Assembly (NCBI GenBank): GCA_025355175.1
Contig: JANYAF010000180.1
Coordinates: forward strand, 1-37,672
Direction of reading: 5' to 3'
Length of the DNA: 37,672 nucleotides
From: Deltaproteobacteria bacterium
GTDB taxonomy: Bacteria > Desulfobacterota > Syntrophia > Syntrophales > Smithellaceae
Numbering within the stretch: position 1 is the first letter of the stretch; each line of letters begins with the position of its first letter. Below the pieces are notes generated by a model. It had not been told where the DNA came from and ran no database searches. It saw nothing but the letters and a program-made list of their open reading frames with translations. Below, one piece after another: positions 24,901 through 33,318 of the stretch. A program made the position numbers and the translations under genes.

Positions 24901-25653
24901 ATGAAAAAAATATTTATCTATGTACTTTATTTGTTCAGCCTGTTTTTGGTTGCTGTTCCCTGCAAATCATTCGCCCTGGGTCTCGAGGTAGGCGTGGGAG
25001 GCTGGATGCAGATGCAATCCGGTGAAATAGGATACAAGCCTGTATCACCCACTGATTCTGTCGATCTCGGAACCAACACAAAATACCAGCCGTATGGGCG
25101 AATCAAAATAGACATGCCCCTGTTTTTCCCGAATATCTATGTCATGGCGACACCCATGAACTTTGATGGATCAGGAAATAAAACCTTTAAATTCGGCGAC
25201 TATGCATTCACGGGAGCGTACGAATCAAAGCTCAAGCTGGATCATTATGACTTGGCATTGTATTACTCGATTCCCTTCCTGAAAACAGCAACATTGGATG
25301 TTCTGAATATCGAAGTCGGTATTAATGCCCGGGTGATCGATTTTAAGGCGCAAGTCAAGGAGTTATCAACCGGAACTTCGGTTTCAGAATCATTGACCAT
25401 TCCGTTGCCGATGGCCTATCTGGGCGCGCAAGTGAAACCCATCAAGGCACTCAGTCTCGAGGCTGAAGGCAGAGGTATCGCTTACAGTTCCAACCACTAT
25501 TTTGATGTAATTGGCAGGGCAAAAGTGACCGTTTACGGGCCGCTCTTCGTCGCAGCCGGTTATCGCTATGAGAAGATTAAGATAGACCAGAATGATGTAA
25601 AGGCGGATGCCCAGTGCAACGGGCCTTTCATGGAACTGGGGCTTTCATTCTGA
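24901..25653 (+). CDS. Outer-membrane beta-barrel protein, TIGR04219-like
   Basis: A 250-residue protein with a signal peptide (KKIFIYVLYLFSLFLV, ending near CKSFA before LGLEVGVGGW). The rest alternates strands of a small outer-membrane barrel and ends in a C-terminal phenylalanine (MELGLSF), as outer-membrane proteins do. Opening GLEVGVGGWMQMQSGEIGY and SLEAEGRGIAYSSNHYFDV resemble the TIGR04219 family of Geobacter-type bacteria. Its cargo or role is unknown. It is a single gene with AAGGAGG upstream and a strong terminator-like hairpin behind it, and it interrupts the wall-recycling genes on the opposite strand. Confidence 0.8.
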   Translation: MKKIFIYVLYLFSLFLVAVPCKSFALGLEVGVGGWMQMQSGEIGYKPVSPTDSVDLGTNTKYQPYGRIKIDMPLFFPNIYVMATPMNFDGSGNKTFKFGDYAFTGAYESKLKLDHYDLALYYSIPFLKTATLDVLNIEVGINARVIDFKAQVKELSTGTSVSESLTIPLPMAYLGAQVKPIKALSLEAEGRGIAYSSNHYFDVIGRAKVTVYGPLFVAAGYRYEKIKIDQNDVKADAQCNGPFMELGLSF

Positions 25654-25678
25654 TCGCAATAAGTCCGTTCCATATGGC

Positions 25679-25703
25679 TTGCCCCCGGGATCTCCGGGGG
25701 CAA
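25679..25703 (+). terminator. Intrinsic terminator-like hairpin after the barrel gene
   Basis: A perfect 10-bp stem TTGCCCCCGG (25679-25688) and CCGGGGGCAA (25694-25703) with a 5-base loop lies 26 bases after the stop. A T-rich run starts about 20 bases further on (CTTTTTTCT), rather than at once, so termination may be imperfect. It also lies beyond the end of the convergent AmpG-like gene. Confidence 0.65.
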
Positions 25704-25731
25704 CTGCCGACTGGGGTCTCGGTTCTTTTTT

Positions 25732-27021
25732 CTACTTCTTCCCATACTCCGGATCTATCTTCACCAGCGCCGTGACGATAAATCCGGGGATCGTTGTAAC
25801 CAGAATCCAGAAATAGAAATTTTTATAACCCAGCATGTCTTGAACCCAACCGCTGGCCATCGCCGGCAGCATCATGCCCAGAGCCATGATGCCGGTGCCG
25901 ATGGCGTAAAAGACAGTTTTGTATTCCCCCTGCGACACCATAATCATATACATCGTGTAAGCGGTAAAACCAAACCCGTAGCCGAACTGCTCAATCGCCA
26001 CGGCGGAACCGATCAGCCATAAACTTTGGGGCAGCGCGTGTGACAGATACACAAAAATCAAATCCGGCACGTGCATAATGATTACCATCGGCCAGAGCCA
26101 GAATTTCAAGCCATTTCTATAAATGACATACCCGCCCAAAAGCCCGCCCAGCATGAGCGCCACAACGCCGATGGTGCCGTAAATCAAACCGACTTCGGTG
26201 GTGGAAAGCCCCAGACCGCCTTTGGCGGGGGAATCGAGCAGAAAGGGCGCGACCATTTTCACCAACTGCGCTTCGGCAAAGCGGTAAAACAAAAAGAAGC
26301 AGATGATGATGACAATATCCTTGCGCCGGAAGAACAATGTCAGGATTCGGAAATACTCCGCAACCAGACTTTTCCCTTTATCCAGGGACGCGCTGTGGTC
26401 TGATTGGGGGTAGGGCAGGACGAAAAAATGATAAAGGCACAAGGCCAGGAAAACCGCCCCGGCGACTAAAAATGTAATCGACCAGGCGGAAGCGACCGGA
26501 TAACCGTATTTTTGTAGAAGGCCTGCCAGAATCACCAGGCCGCCTTTGGAAGCGATGGTGGCCACGCGGTAAAAAACCGTGCGCACGCCGACAAACGCAG
26601 CTTGCTCGGGCGTATTGAGCCCCAGCATGTAAAAGCCGTCGGCGGCAATGTCATGTGTGGCGGAACTAAAAGCCATAATCCAGAACATCGCCAGGGTGTA
26701 TCTTACAAAGTCCGTTGTGGGCAAAGTCAGAGCCACACAGGCGAACGATCCGCCGATGGCCAGCTGCATGGCGATAATCCAGAAGCGCTTGGTGCGGAAA
26801 AGATCGACAAAAGGGCTCCAAAGCGGCTTGATCACCCAGGGAAGATAAAGCCAACTGGTGTAAAGAGCGATTTGGGTGTTGGAGAGACCCAGGTTTTTGT
26901 AAAGCACCACGCTGACGGTCATGGCGATCATGTAGGGAACGCCTTCCGTTATATAAATGGAAGGCACCCAGAGCCAGGGGTTGGGGGTTCTTTTTACTGT
27001 TTTTTCGTTTGATGGGGACAT
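25732..27021 (-). CDS. AmpG/PAT-family MFS permease (muropeptide transporter-like)
   Basis: A 429-residue permease with about 12 hydrophobic helices. The AmpG-type signatures are IYITEGVPYMIA at the start, LYLPWVIKPLWSPFVD in the first loop and SSATHDIAADGF around the helix-4 region, the classic PAT-family motif. AmpG carries GlcNAc-anhydroMurNAc peptides from the periplasm into the cytoplasm. Here it follows the SpoIID-domain gene by 57 bases with AAAGGA in front of its ATG, so the two are probably co-transcribed. AmgK and MurU about 1 kb away would use the imported sugar. Family is clear; muropeptide substrate is inference from context. Confidence 0.87.
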   Translation of the reverse strand: MSPSNEKTVKRTPNPWLWVPSIYITEGVPYMIAMTVSVVLYKNLGLSNTQIALYTSWLYLPWVIKPLWSPFVDLFRTKRFWIIAMQLAIGGSFACVALTLPTTDFVRYTLAMFWIMAFSSATHDIAADGFYMLGLNTPEQAAFVGVRTVFYRVATIASKGGLVILAGLLQKYGYPVASAWSITFLVAGAVFLALCLYHFFVLPYPQSDHSASLDKGKSLVAEYFRILTLFFRRKDIVIIICFFLFYRFAEAQLVKMVAPFLLDSPAKGGLGLSTTEVGLIYGTIGVVALMLGGLLGGYVIYRNGLKFWLWPMVIIMHVPDLIFVYLSHALPQSLWLIGSAVAIEQFGYGFGFTAYTMYMIMVSQGEYKTVFYAIGTGIMALGMMLPAMASGWVQDMLGYKNFYFWILVTTIPGFIVTALVKIDPEYGKK

Positions 27022-27078
27022 GAAATTCCTTTAGCTCGTTTTTACACGCTTTCTCCAGGTCTTCGTTGAGGAACTGCG

Positions 27079-28401
27079 TCAATACAACTTCCTTAAAATC
27101 GCGCCTGTGAAGTAGTGCGCTAAAATATTCTCTGCTTCGTGTTCTTGAACCGCCATAACCGCCGCACCGATCTGGCACAGGCCCACGCCGTGTCCCCAGC
27201 CACCGCCGTCCAGGATAAAACGCAAAACCGTTCCGTCTGTATCTCGCTCGGTGGTGACGACAAACGCGCTGGAGAGTAAGTGCGTGGGCGAAAGCCAGCG
27301 GCGAATTTCCAGCTCCTTACCGACAACCACTGTGCGCAGCGAGCCTTCGATTTTGAGACGATAGATTCTTCCGGACGGGCCGCGCGCCATAGGCTCAAGA
27401 TTTTGCAGAATGCCGAAGTCGATACCGGATTTTGCCTTAAGAATTTCCTCCAGCTCTTCTCTGGTGTAGACACCCTGCCAGCGATAGAAATTCAACGTTT
27501 CCAGATCAAACGCGGGCAATATCCGCTGCAGGGTTTCCTGATCATTTGTGTTGCAGTAGGCGGCCGGTCTTGATCGCAGCCAGGCGGCCGCTTCTTCCTC
27601 CGAGGCGACAGGGGTCTGCTTTTCCGCATGGTCGGTTCTGCCGGCAAGATAGGAGAAAGACACATTCTCCCAGGCCGTCGAAAAAACATCCGTCTGTCCG
27701 CCGCAGCATTTGTGGTAGCGTGCGTCGCAGATTCGACCGCCGCTTGTCAGGAATATTCCGCGCGTGGCGTCGATGGCCCGGGCGACATTTTCAGAGATGA
27801 TTCTGGTGACGCCCTGATACCGCTGGCAGTGGTCGTCGGCACAGACGTCGAAACCCTGATGATCATTCACGTCCTGCCAGACCAGAATTTCGTCTTCTTT
27901 TTGCCGGGGCAGAGTCCGGAGGGATTCCTTTTTCGCCAGCATTGCCACAAGCCAGCTGCGCGCTGTAATAGCCTGCGCTTTGAGAAAAGCCAGGGGGGCT
28001 CCTGCTGCCATTTCCGACGAGATCACCGAGGCGAGGTATTCTTCGAGGGAGATGATATTGATGAGATTGAAGGTGGTCTCGCTGTGTCCCGACAAAAGAA
28101 GCGCGCCGCGAAAAGATTGCTCCTGGACTCTCTGCCAGTGAAAATCGATGCCGATTTTTACATCCAGGACAGTAAAATAAATTGCGGTTGACGCATCAGG
28201 CGTCAGGAAAATTTCTTTTTGACGAATGATCTCCCCGCCGCCGGAAGCAGCAAGAATGATCTGCCCGTTTGCGGCGCGGACGGAAAGCTCGCCTGTAACA
28301 ACGCGGCCGTCCGGCAGAAAAAAAGAACCTGTGAGCTTCAGCCGGGCTTCGGGGGAATCTTGCAATAGGGCTACTTTAATTTTCGGTTCGCAATCGATCA
28401 T
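27079..28401 (-). CDS. SpoIID/LytB-domain protein, no visible signal peptide
   Basis: A 440-residue protein. The SpoIID catalytic-domain landmarks are LEEYLASVISSEM with the conserved glutamate near residue 120, KAQAITARSWLVAML near 145, CDARYHKCCGGQT near 225, and the closing GWGHGVGLCQIGA near 405. SpoIID is a lytic transglycosylase acting on denuded glycan strands. The N-terminal 110 residues are beta-rich. The frame is closed by a stop upstream of the ATG at 28401, so no signal peptide can be restored, which is unusual for a wall enzyme. It leads into the AmpG-like gene. This may be a cytoplasmic enzyme acting on imported glycan, or the protein may leave by a non-Sec route. Confidence 0.85.
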   Translation of the reverse strand: MIDCEPKIKVALLQDSPEARLKLTGSFFLPDGRVVTGELSVRAANGQIILAASGGGEIIRQKEIFLTPDASTAIYFTVLDVKIGIDFHWQRVQEQSFRGALLLSGHSETTFNLINIISLEEYLASVISSEMAAGAPLAFLKAQAITARSWLVAMLAKKESLRTLPRQKEDEILVWQDVNDHQGFDVCADDHCQRYQGVTRIISENVARAIDATRGIFLTSGGRICDARYHKCCGGQTDVFSTAWENVSFSYLAGRTDHAEKQTPVASEEEAAAWLRSRPAAYCNTNDQETLQRILPAFDLETLNFYRWQGVYTREELEEILKAKSGIDFGILQNLEPMARGPSGRIYRLKIEGSLRTVVVGKELEIRRWLSPTHLLSSAFVVTTERDTDGTVLRFILDGGGWGHGVGLCQIGAAVMAVQEHEAENILAHYFTGAILRKLY

Positions 28402-28577
28402 GCCTTCATCCGTGTGGTTAAAATGTTATTGGTTTTTCTAGAAGCAATGAGAGGATAAGTCAAGAAAGTTATCGACTCTTTTTATCATACCTTTTCCCGG
28501 AAAAAGTCTGTATGAAAATAGGGTCCTGGTTTTTTCAGACTATGGCCGAAATTATCTGCAATTATTGAACTTATTGA

Positions 28578-28605
28578 TTGAATATTATTGATTTTCGTGT
28601 AAAAT
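28578..28605 (+). promoter_or_regulatory. Candidate promoter of the MinD-like / J-HTH gene pair
   Basis: TTGAAT (28578-28583) and TAAAAT (28600-28605) are 16 bases apart, 30 bases before the ATG at 28636. The region is A/T-rich, which suits a promoter. Upstream at about 28490-28508 a CTTTT/AAAAG palindrome may terminate something on either strand. Confidence 0.45.
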
Positions 28606-28635
28606 GCCGAATAAAAATATCAGGCGGATGCGCAT

Positions 28636-29556
28636 ATGGCTCATATTTGGCCCATTGGAGGCGGGAAAGGCGGTTCCGGTAAGAGTTTTTTAACCAGTTC
28701 CTTAGGACAGCTATCGGCGGGACTGGGCAGGAAAACGCTGGTGATCGATCTTGATCTGGGGGCGGCCAATCTGCATACCCTGGTCGGTGTTCCTTATCCG
28801 AAAAAAGGGTTTTCCGATTTTATCCGCAAAAAAACTCTCCAACTGGAAGACACAGTTGTGGAGACGCCTTTTGAAAACCTCTTTCTGATCAGCGGCGCTC
28901 ACGACAATTTTGATATCGCTAATCTACCTTATGAACAAAAAATTAAAACACTCCGCGCCATCATGAAATTAGACTATGACAGCGTCCTGCTGGATTTGGG
29001 CGCCGGGACATCTTTCAACACGCTTGACTTTTTCCTGATCTCGCAACACGGCATTTTTATCACCACACCGGAACCGACATCCATTGAAAATGTTTATCGG
29101 CTGATTCGCTCCATTTACTTCCGCCGGATTCGATACTGCTTCAATGTGACGGATTTCAAAGCGCTGGAGGACGAGGTGGTCATCCAATTTGGCGATGGTT
29201 CCTTCAATAAGCCTGAGTGCATGATCAAAGTCATTGCGGATGTGTATCCGGAAAAATACGAGCAACTGCAAGATGTGTTCAGTGCGTTTCGATTCAAGCT
29301 CATTATCAATCAGGTGCGTAAACATGACAACGCCGCGCTTGGGATGCAGATGAGCAGAATGATCGAGAAGCATCTGGGACTGCATATCGAGTTTGCAGGC
29401 AACGTGGCGTATGATGATCACGTTCATGACGCGATTTGTCAGCGGGTGTCTTTTCTGGACCGCTATCCCTGCACCAGAACCGCGTGTGACCTCCATGAAG
29501 TGGGCAAGCAGATTGTTCAGCCTGGCGGCCAGCAATTAATGTTCCGCTATCTGTAA
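28636..29556 (+). CDS. MinD/ParA-family P-loop ATPase
   Basis: A 306-residue deviant-Walker ATPase. The motif GGGKGGSGKS is at 8-17, with the signature lysine K11 of the MinD/ParA group. LVIDLDLGAANLHTLVG near 34-50 and LLDLGAG near 116-122 are the Walker B-type and switch regions. The middle insert (SIYFRRIRYCFNVTDFKALE) is not usual for plain MinD. There is no obvious C-terminal amphipathic membrane helix. Such ATPases position protein complexes, chromosomes or flagella. It is not a classical ParA, as no ParB or parS is visible. The J-like/HTH gene follows after 48 bases and is the likely partner. Confidence 0.88.
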   Translation: MAHIWPIGGGKGGSGKSFLTSSLGQLSAGLGRKTLVIDLDLGAANLHTLVGVPYPKKGFSDFIRKKTLQLEDTVVETPFENLFLISGAHDNFDIANLPYEQKIKTLRAIMKLDYDSVLLDLGAGTSFNTLDFFLISQHGIFITTPEPTSIENVYRLIRSIYFRRIRYCFNVTDFKALEDEVVIQFGDGSFNKPECMIKVIADVYPEKYEQLQDVFSAFRFKLIINQVRKHDNAALGMQMSRMIEKHLGLHIEFAGNVAYDDHVHDAICQRVSFLDRYPCTRTACDLHEVGKQIVQPGGQQLMFRYL

Positions 29557-29604
29557 GGAAAGCCATCAACCCCGGCCGTCAGGCAACGGCAACGGAGATT
29601 TTGC

Positions 29605-30264
29605 ATGCCCAAATGTTTTGCGCAGTTAAACTATTATGAAGTGCTGGACATCAAACCGGACGCAATGGCGTTTGAAATACGCCATGCTTATAACGCCGCG
29701 CTGCAGGTCTATCAGCCCAGTTCGCTCGCGAGTTATTCTTTTTTCCCCGAGGATGATAGACAAGAGATCTTGTCTATCATCGAGACAGCATATCGGACAC
29801 TGATCAGTGACCAGGCCAGGAAAGATTACAATGAAGAATTGATCCGTAGAGGAGAGCTCGGCGTAAGAAATGAAGCCACGTCGGCCGCTAAAAAGCCGGT
29901 GAGTATTTTTAATATCAGTCGCAACCCTGCCGCCAAAGTTGCTTTAACGAACAATGAAACATTAAAAAGTAAGATCAGTCAAAGTCAGCTGATTGGCGAT
30001 ATTTTGGCACAGAATGAATTATGCGGAGCAGACTTGAAAAGAATCCGTACGGAGCTTGGGGTGCTTATTGAACAAATCGCGCAGGAGACGAAAATACGAC
30101 ATGATCATTTGCGCAGTATGGAAGAAGATCATGTTGCGCGCCTGCCGGCAGCCGTTTTTCTCAAGGGATTTGTCAAATCATATTTGAAGTGTTTGTCTCT
30201 TGAACCGGTGGAAGAACTCAGCGCCCGTTATATGGATACCGTCGCGCGCTTGCCGCAAAAGTAA
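29605..30264 (+). CDS. Degenerate J-domain fused to a RodZ-type helix-turn-helix domain
   Basis: A 219-residue protein of two parts. Residues 8-80 resemble a DnaJ J-domain: NYYEVLDIKPDA, AYNAALQVYQPSS and LISDQARKDYNEEL. The HPD tripeptide needed for DnaK stimulation is missing, so it is probably a protein-binding module only. Residues 138-205 look like the cytoplasmic HTH_25 domain of RodZ: GADLKRIRTELGVLIEQIAQ, IRHDHLRSMEEDHVARLP and FLKGFVKSYLKCL. There is no transmembrane segment, unlike RodZ. It follows the MinD-like gene by 48 bases and probably forms a pair. Function is inferred only as an adaptor or localisation factor. Confidence 0.8.
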   Translation: MPKCFAQLNYYEVLDIKPDAMAFEIRHAYNAALQVYQPSSLASYSFFPEDDRQEILSIIETAYRTLISDQARKDYNEELIRRGELGVRNEATSAAKKPVSIFNISRNPAAKVALTNNETLKSKISQSQLIGDILAQNELCGADLKRIRTELGVLIEQIAQETKIRHDHLRSMEEDHVARLPAAVFLKGFVKSYLKCLSLEPVEELSARYMDTVARLPQK

Positions 30265-30325
30265 AATTTTTCGCGCAAGCTACGGGGAATACGCCTACTG
30301 CTGAATTTAGAAAAAGGAGGGAAAC

Positions 30326-30991
30326 ATGGAAGCAGATACCATTAAAACATCGCAAGGAGACCTTGTCATCAGTTTTCTTGGACACGGTTCATTGATGATG
30401 ACCTATGTCGGGAAAGCAATCCATATTGATCCGGTTTCGTCGGAAGCGGATTACGCGAAATTACCCAAGGCGGATATGATTTTGATCACCCATGAACATT
30501 ATGATCATCTGGACCTGAAGGCCGTCAACAGTATTAAAACCGCCGCTACAAAAATCGTCGGTACGTCCGAGGTCGCCAGTCAAATACCCGGCATTGTGGT
30601 TATGAAAAACGGTAATCTGCAAACGGTGGATGGTTTGCAGATTGAGGCCGTACCCGCCTACAATATCGTCAATATGCACGCGCCGGGGAAACCGTTTCAC
30701 CCCAAAGGCGTCGGCAATGGCTATATTGTCACCTTCGGCGACAAGCGCCTCTATATTGCCGGGGATACGGAAAACACAACGGAGATGAAGGAACTCCGGA
30801 ATATCGATGTCGCGTTTCTGCCGATGAATCTGCCTTATACCATGACGCCGGAAATGGTCGCCGACGCGGCCAAAGTGTTCAAGCCGAAGATTTTGTATCC
30901 CTATCACTATGGCGAGACGGATACAGCCAGGCTGGTTGCTCTGCTTAAAGATACACCGGGCATTGAAGTTCGCATTCGGAAGATGAAATAG
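30326..30991 (+). CDS. Metal-dependent hydrolase of the UlaG/metallo-beta-lactamase fold
   Basis: A 221-residue MBL-fold protein. The metal motif HEHYDHLD at 56-63 carries H56, H58, D60 and H61. Later ligands are D in AGDTENT and the histidine of PYHYGETDT. Family members of this size hydrolyse phosphodiesters, lactones or other esters, and substrate cannot be read from the sequence. AAAGGAGGG precedes the ATG. It follows the J-HTH gene on the same strand by 61 bases and converges with the thioesterase gene. Confidence 0.92.
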   Translation: MEADTIKTSQGDLVISFLGHGSLMMTYVGKAIHIDPVSSEADYAKLPKADMILITHEHYDHLDLKAVNSIKTAATKIVGTSEVASQIPGIVVMKNGNLQTVDGLQIEAVPAYNIVNMHAPGKPFHPKGVGNGYIVTFGDKRLYIAGDTENTTEMKELRNIDVAFLPMNLPYTMTPEMVADAAKVFKPKILYPYHYGETDTARLVALLKDTPGIEVRIRKMK

Positions 30992-31003
30992 ATGACCCTA
31001 TCT

Positions 31004-31422
31004 TTACTTAAGAGCTTTTGCTTTTTCCAACAGGGCTATATCTTCAGCATCAGTGTGCTCAAGAACAATGCCGTGCGGTATGGCCTTGCCTTGCAAATCC
31101 ACATGAACAAAACTTAAGAATCCGTCCAGGCATGACTGATCGCTGACGTTGTCCAGCACTTTAACATAAGAAACCAGTCGCGTTCTTGACGCCAGCACAA
31201 CTTTGCTTTCCAGCCGGATGATTTCCCGCTTCTCACTGGTTTTTTGAAAAGCATGCCGTGCACGTTGATGCAGACGATATTTTCGGGATGGGTGAGGCTG
31301 GCGGCGGCAATGAAACCCGCTTCGACAAACCACATGGCCGTTTTGCCCGCAAACAGCGTGCCGTGATGGTTGAGATCTTCACTTTTTACCAGTCTGCAGA
31401 TGCTGTGCGTTTTCAGTTTCAT
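31004..31422 (-). pseudogene. Acyl-CoA thioesterase (hotdog fold, YciA/BFIT-like), frameshifted as given
   Basis: The first frame gives NHHGTLFAGKTAMWFVEAGF, the hotdog active-site helix with the conserved N/D-HHG, and runs to KKPVRSG. The other frame continues EIIRLESKVVLASRTRLVSY, FLSFVHVDLQGKAIPHGI and a charged end, stopping at 31004. Adding one base to the CCC at 31225-31227 (GGG on the coding strand) joins them as RSGEIIRL, giving about 139 residues, a normal length. The family hydrolyses acyl-CoA thioesters in the cytoplasm. It is divergent from gspF and not obviously part of secretion. Error is more likely than decay, since the rest of the protein is well preserved. Confidence 0.85.
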
Positions 31423-31619
31423 AAGATATTCTCCTTTTTATCTTTCCCATCCGTAGCGAAAGATCACTTGCCTGTCAATTGGATTCGACGCTGTTTTGAT
31501 CCGATGTTTGTGATGAGCGCGCGGGCCATGACGGCAGAACTATTTGAATCATCGTTTAAAGTGTGTTAAGCCACTTTTACAAGTTACATCATTTATTTAT
31601 CGTTGCGGAGATCGAGCGG

Positions 31620-32846
31620 ATGAGTGTCTTTGAATACGTGGCATTAGATGAAAAAGGACGGCAACGCAAAGGTTTCGTGGATGCCCCCGGCGTTTCATTG
31701 GCCAGGCAGCAGTTGCGCGAGGAAGGGATTTATCCCGTCGAAATCCATCAGGCCCGGGAGAAAAAAAGTTCAGCCCTGTCCGGTATGTTGGAAGTCGGTT
31801 TTCTGCAAAAGGTTTCGGCCAAAGAAGTTTCGATTTTTACCCGCCAGCTTTCCACCCTGTTGGGCGCGGGTATTCCTTTGGTACCGTCTTTTTCTGTATT
31901 ACTCGCGCAAACTAAAAATCCACTCCTGCAAAAAATCATGGCGCAGATCCGGGCCGATCTTAATGAAGGAAAAAGTCTGACGGCAAGCATGGAAAATTTC
32001 CCACGTATCTTTCCGCCTTTTTACATCAATATGGTCAAGGCTGGCGAAGCTTCCGGCACCATTAATTTAGTTTTGGAGCGTCTGTCCGATTTCAGTGAAA
32101 GCCAGCAGGCACTGATGAGCAAAATCCGCTCCGCTCTGGCCTACCCACTGATTATGCTGCTGGTTGGCTCGCTGGTTATTTTTTTGCTCATGACTTTTGT
32201 GGTTCCAAAAATTACAGGAATTTTTACCGACATGAAACAAACGCTGCCGCTGATTACGATCATCCTGATTGCTGTCAGTAATTTTCTGAAATCTTTCTGG
32301 TGGCTGATTTTTCTTCTCATCCTGTCCGGAATTGTCTCCTTTAAATACCTGACGGCAGGCACGCAGGCAGGCCATCGTTTCTGGGACTCGGTTCGCCTGA
32401 AAGCACCCGTCTGGGGTTCGGTGAACCTCAAAATCGCCATTGCGCGATTTTCGCGGACGCTGGCGACGCTCCTGCAAAGTGGTGTCCCGCTTTTGGCGGC
32501 CCTTGAAATTGTCCGCAACGTGGTCAATAATATTTACATCGGCGAGACCATCGCGAAAGCGGCGAAAGAAGTGGAAGAAGGTCAGAGCCTGGCTGCGCCA
32601 CTGGCCGCAAGCGGCCTCTTTCCGCCGATGGTGACGGAAATGATCGCCGTTGGAGAGCAAAGCGGTTCGCTGGAAAAAATGCTCAACCGGATTGCAACAG
32701 CCTATGAAACGGAGGCGCAATCGGATATTCTGGTGATGACGTCTTTGCTGGAACCGCTGATGATTCTAGCAATGGGCTTGATTGTCGGATTTATTGTTGT
32801 GTCCATTTTGCTGCCGATATTTGAAATGAACCAACTCGTAAGATAG
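31620..32846 (+). CDS. gspF: Type II secretion inner-membrane platform protein GspF
   Basis: A protein of 408 residues with two GspF domains, each ending in helices. It starts [20 protein letters not shown], the standard GspF/PilC opening. [19 protein letters not shown] and [20 protein letters not shown] are the repeated signatures, and [12 protein letters not shown] and [15 protein letters not shown] the second landmark of each domain. The long hydrophobic segments near 165-220 and 375-400 are its membrane helices. It is the polytopic core of the secretion machine. I start at 31620 because homologous proteins do; an upstream frame to 31563 adds unconvincing residues. It is the first gene of the gspF-M run. 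GspE is not directly upstream, which is unusual. Confidence 0.95.
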   Translation: MSVFEYVALDEKGRQRKGFVDAPGVSLARQQLREEGIYPVEIHQAREKKSSALSGMLEVGFLQKVSAKEVSIFTRQLSTLLGAGIPLVPSFSVLLAQTKNPLLQKIMAQIRADLNEGKSLTASMENFPRIFPPFYINMVKAGEASGTINLVLERLSDFSESQQALMSKIRSALAYPLIMLLVGSLVIFLLMTFVVPKITGIFTDMKQTLPLITIILIAVSNFLKSFWWLIFLLILSGIVSFKYLTAGTQAGHRFWDSVRLKAPVWGSVNLKIAIARFSRTLATLLQSGVPLLAALEIVRNVVNNIYIGETIAKAAKEVEEGQSLAAPLAASGLFPPMVTEMIAVGEQSGSLEKMLNRIATAYETEAQSDILVMTSLLEPLMILAMGLIVGFIVVSILLPIFEMNQLVR

Positions 32847-32865
32847 AAAAACAAGAGGATCGATT

Positions 32866-33318
32866 ATGAAAAAATACAGAGAAAAAAGAAAAAGGGAAGC
32901 CGGGTTTACACTGATTGAGTTGATGGTGGTCATTATCATTTTAGGCGTATTGGCCGGGTTGATTATTCCCCGCGTGATGGGCCGTCCCGATGAAGCGCGC
33001 CAGACCAAAGCGAAAATGCAGATTGAAAGCCTTGAGTCGGCGTTAAAACTTTACAAGCTCGACAACGGCAGTTATCCCACGACGGAACAGGGTCTGAAAG
33101 CTTTAGTGGAAGCGCCTACGGCCGGCAATCTACCCAGAAACTGGCGGGCCGGCGGCTATCTGGAAAAAGGGAAGGTGCCCAAAGACCCCTGGAGCAATGA
33201 ATTTATTTATGTCAGTCCCGGCAGCCACGGAGACTTTGATTTGACCAGTCTGGGTGCCGACGGAGAAGCTGGTGGAGAAGGTGTCAATAAGGACATCAAT
33301 AACTGGGAAATTGAATAA
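32866..33318 (+). CDS. gspG: Type II secretion major pseudopilin GspG
   Basis: A 150-residue prepilin. A 13-residue basic leader ends in G13, and mature [18 protein letters not shown] has the Glu5 needed for assembly. [20 protein letters not shown] and the P-K-D-P-W segment are GspG signatures, and [15 protein letters not shown] near the end contains the calcium-binding type region. It is processed by prepilin peptidase GspO (not in the window) and polymerises into the pseudopilus. It follows gspF by 19 bases. The end overlaps the likely gspH start. Confidence 0.96.
   Translation: MKKYREKRKREAGFTLIELMVVIIILGVLAGLIIPRVMGRPDEARQTKAKMQIESLESALKLYKLDNGSYPTTEQGLKALVEAPTAGNLPRNWRAGGYLEKGKVPKDPWSNEFIYVSPGSHGDFDLTSLGADGEAGGEGVNKDINNWEIE

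Noticed and set aside
28636-29556. Plasmid partition ParA
   Set aside because: No ParB gene or parS-like repeats, and surrounding genes are chromosomal housekeeping and secretion genes.
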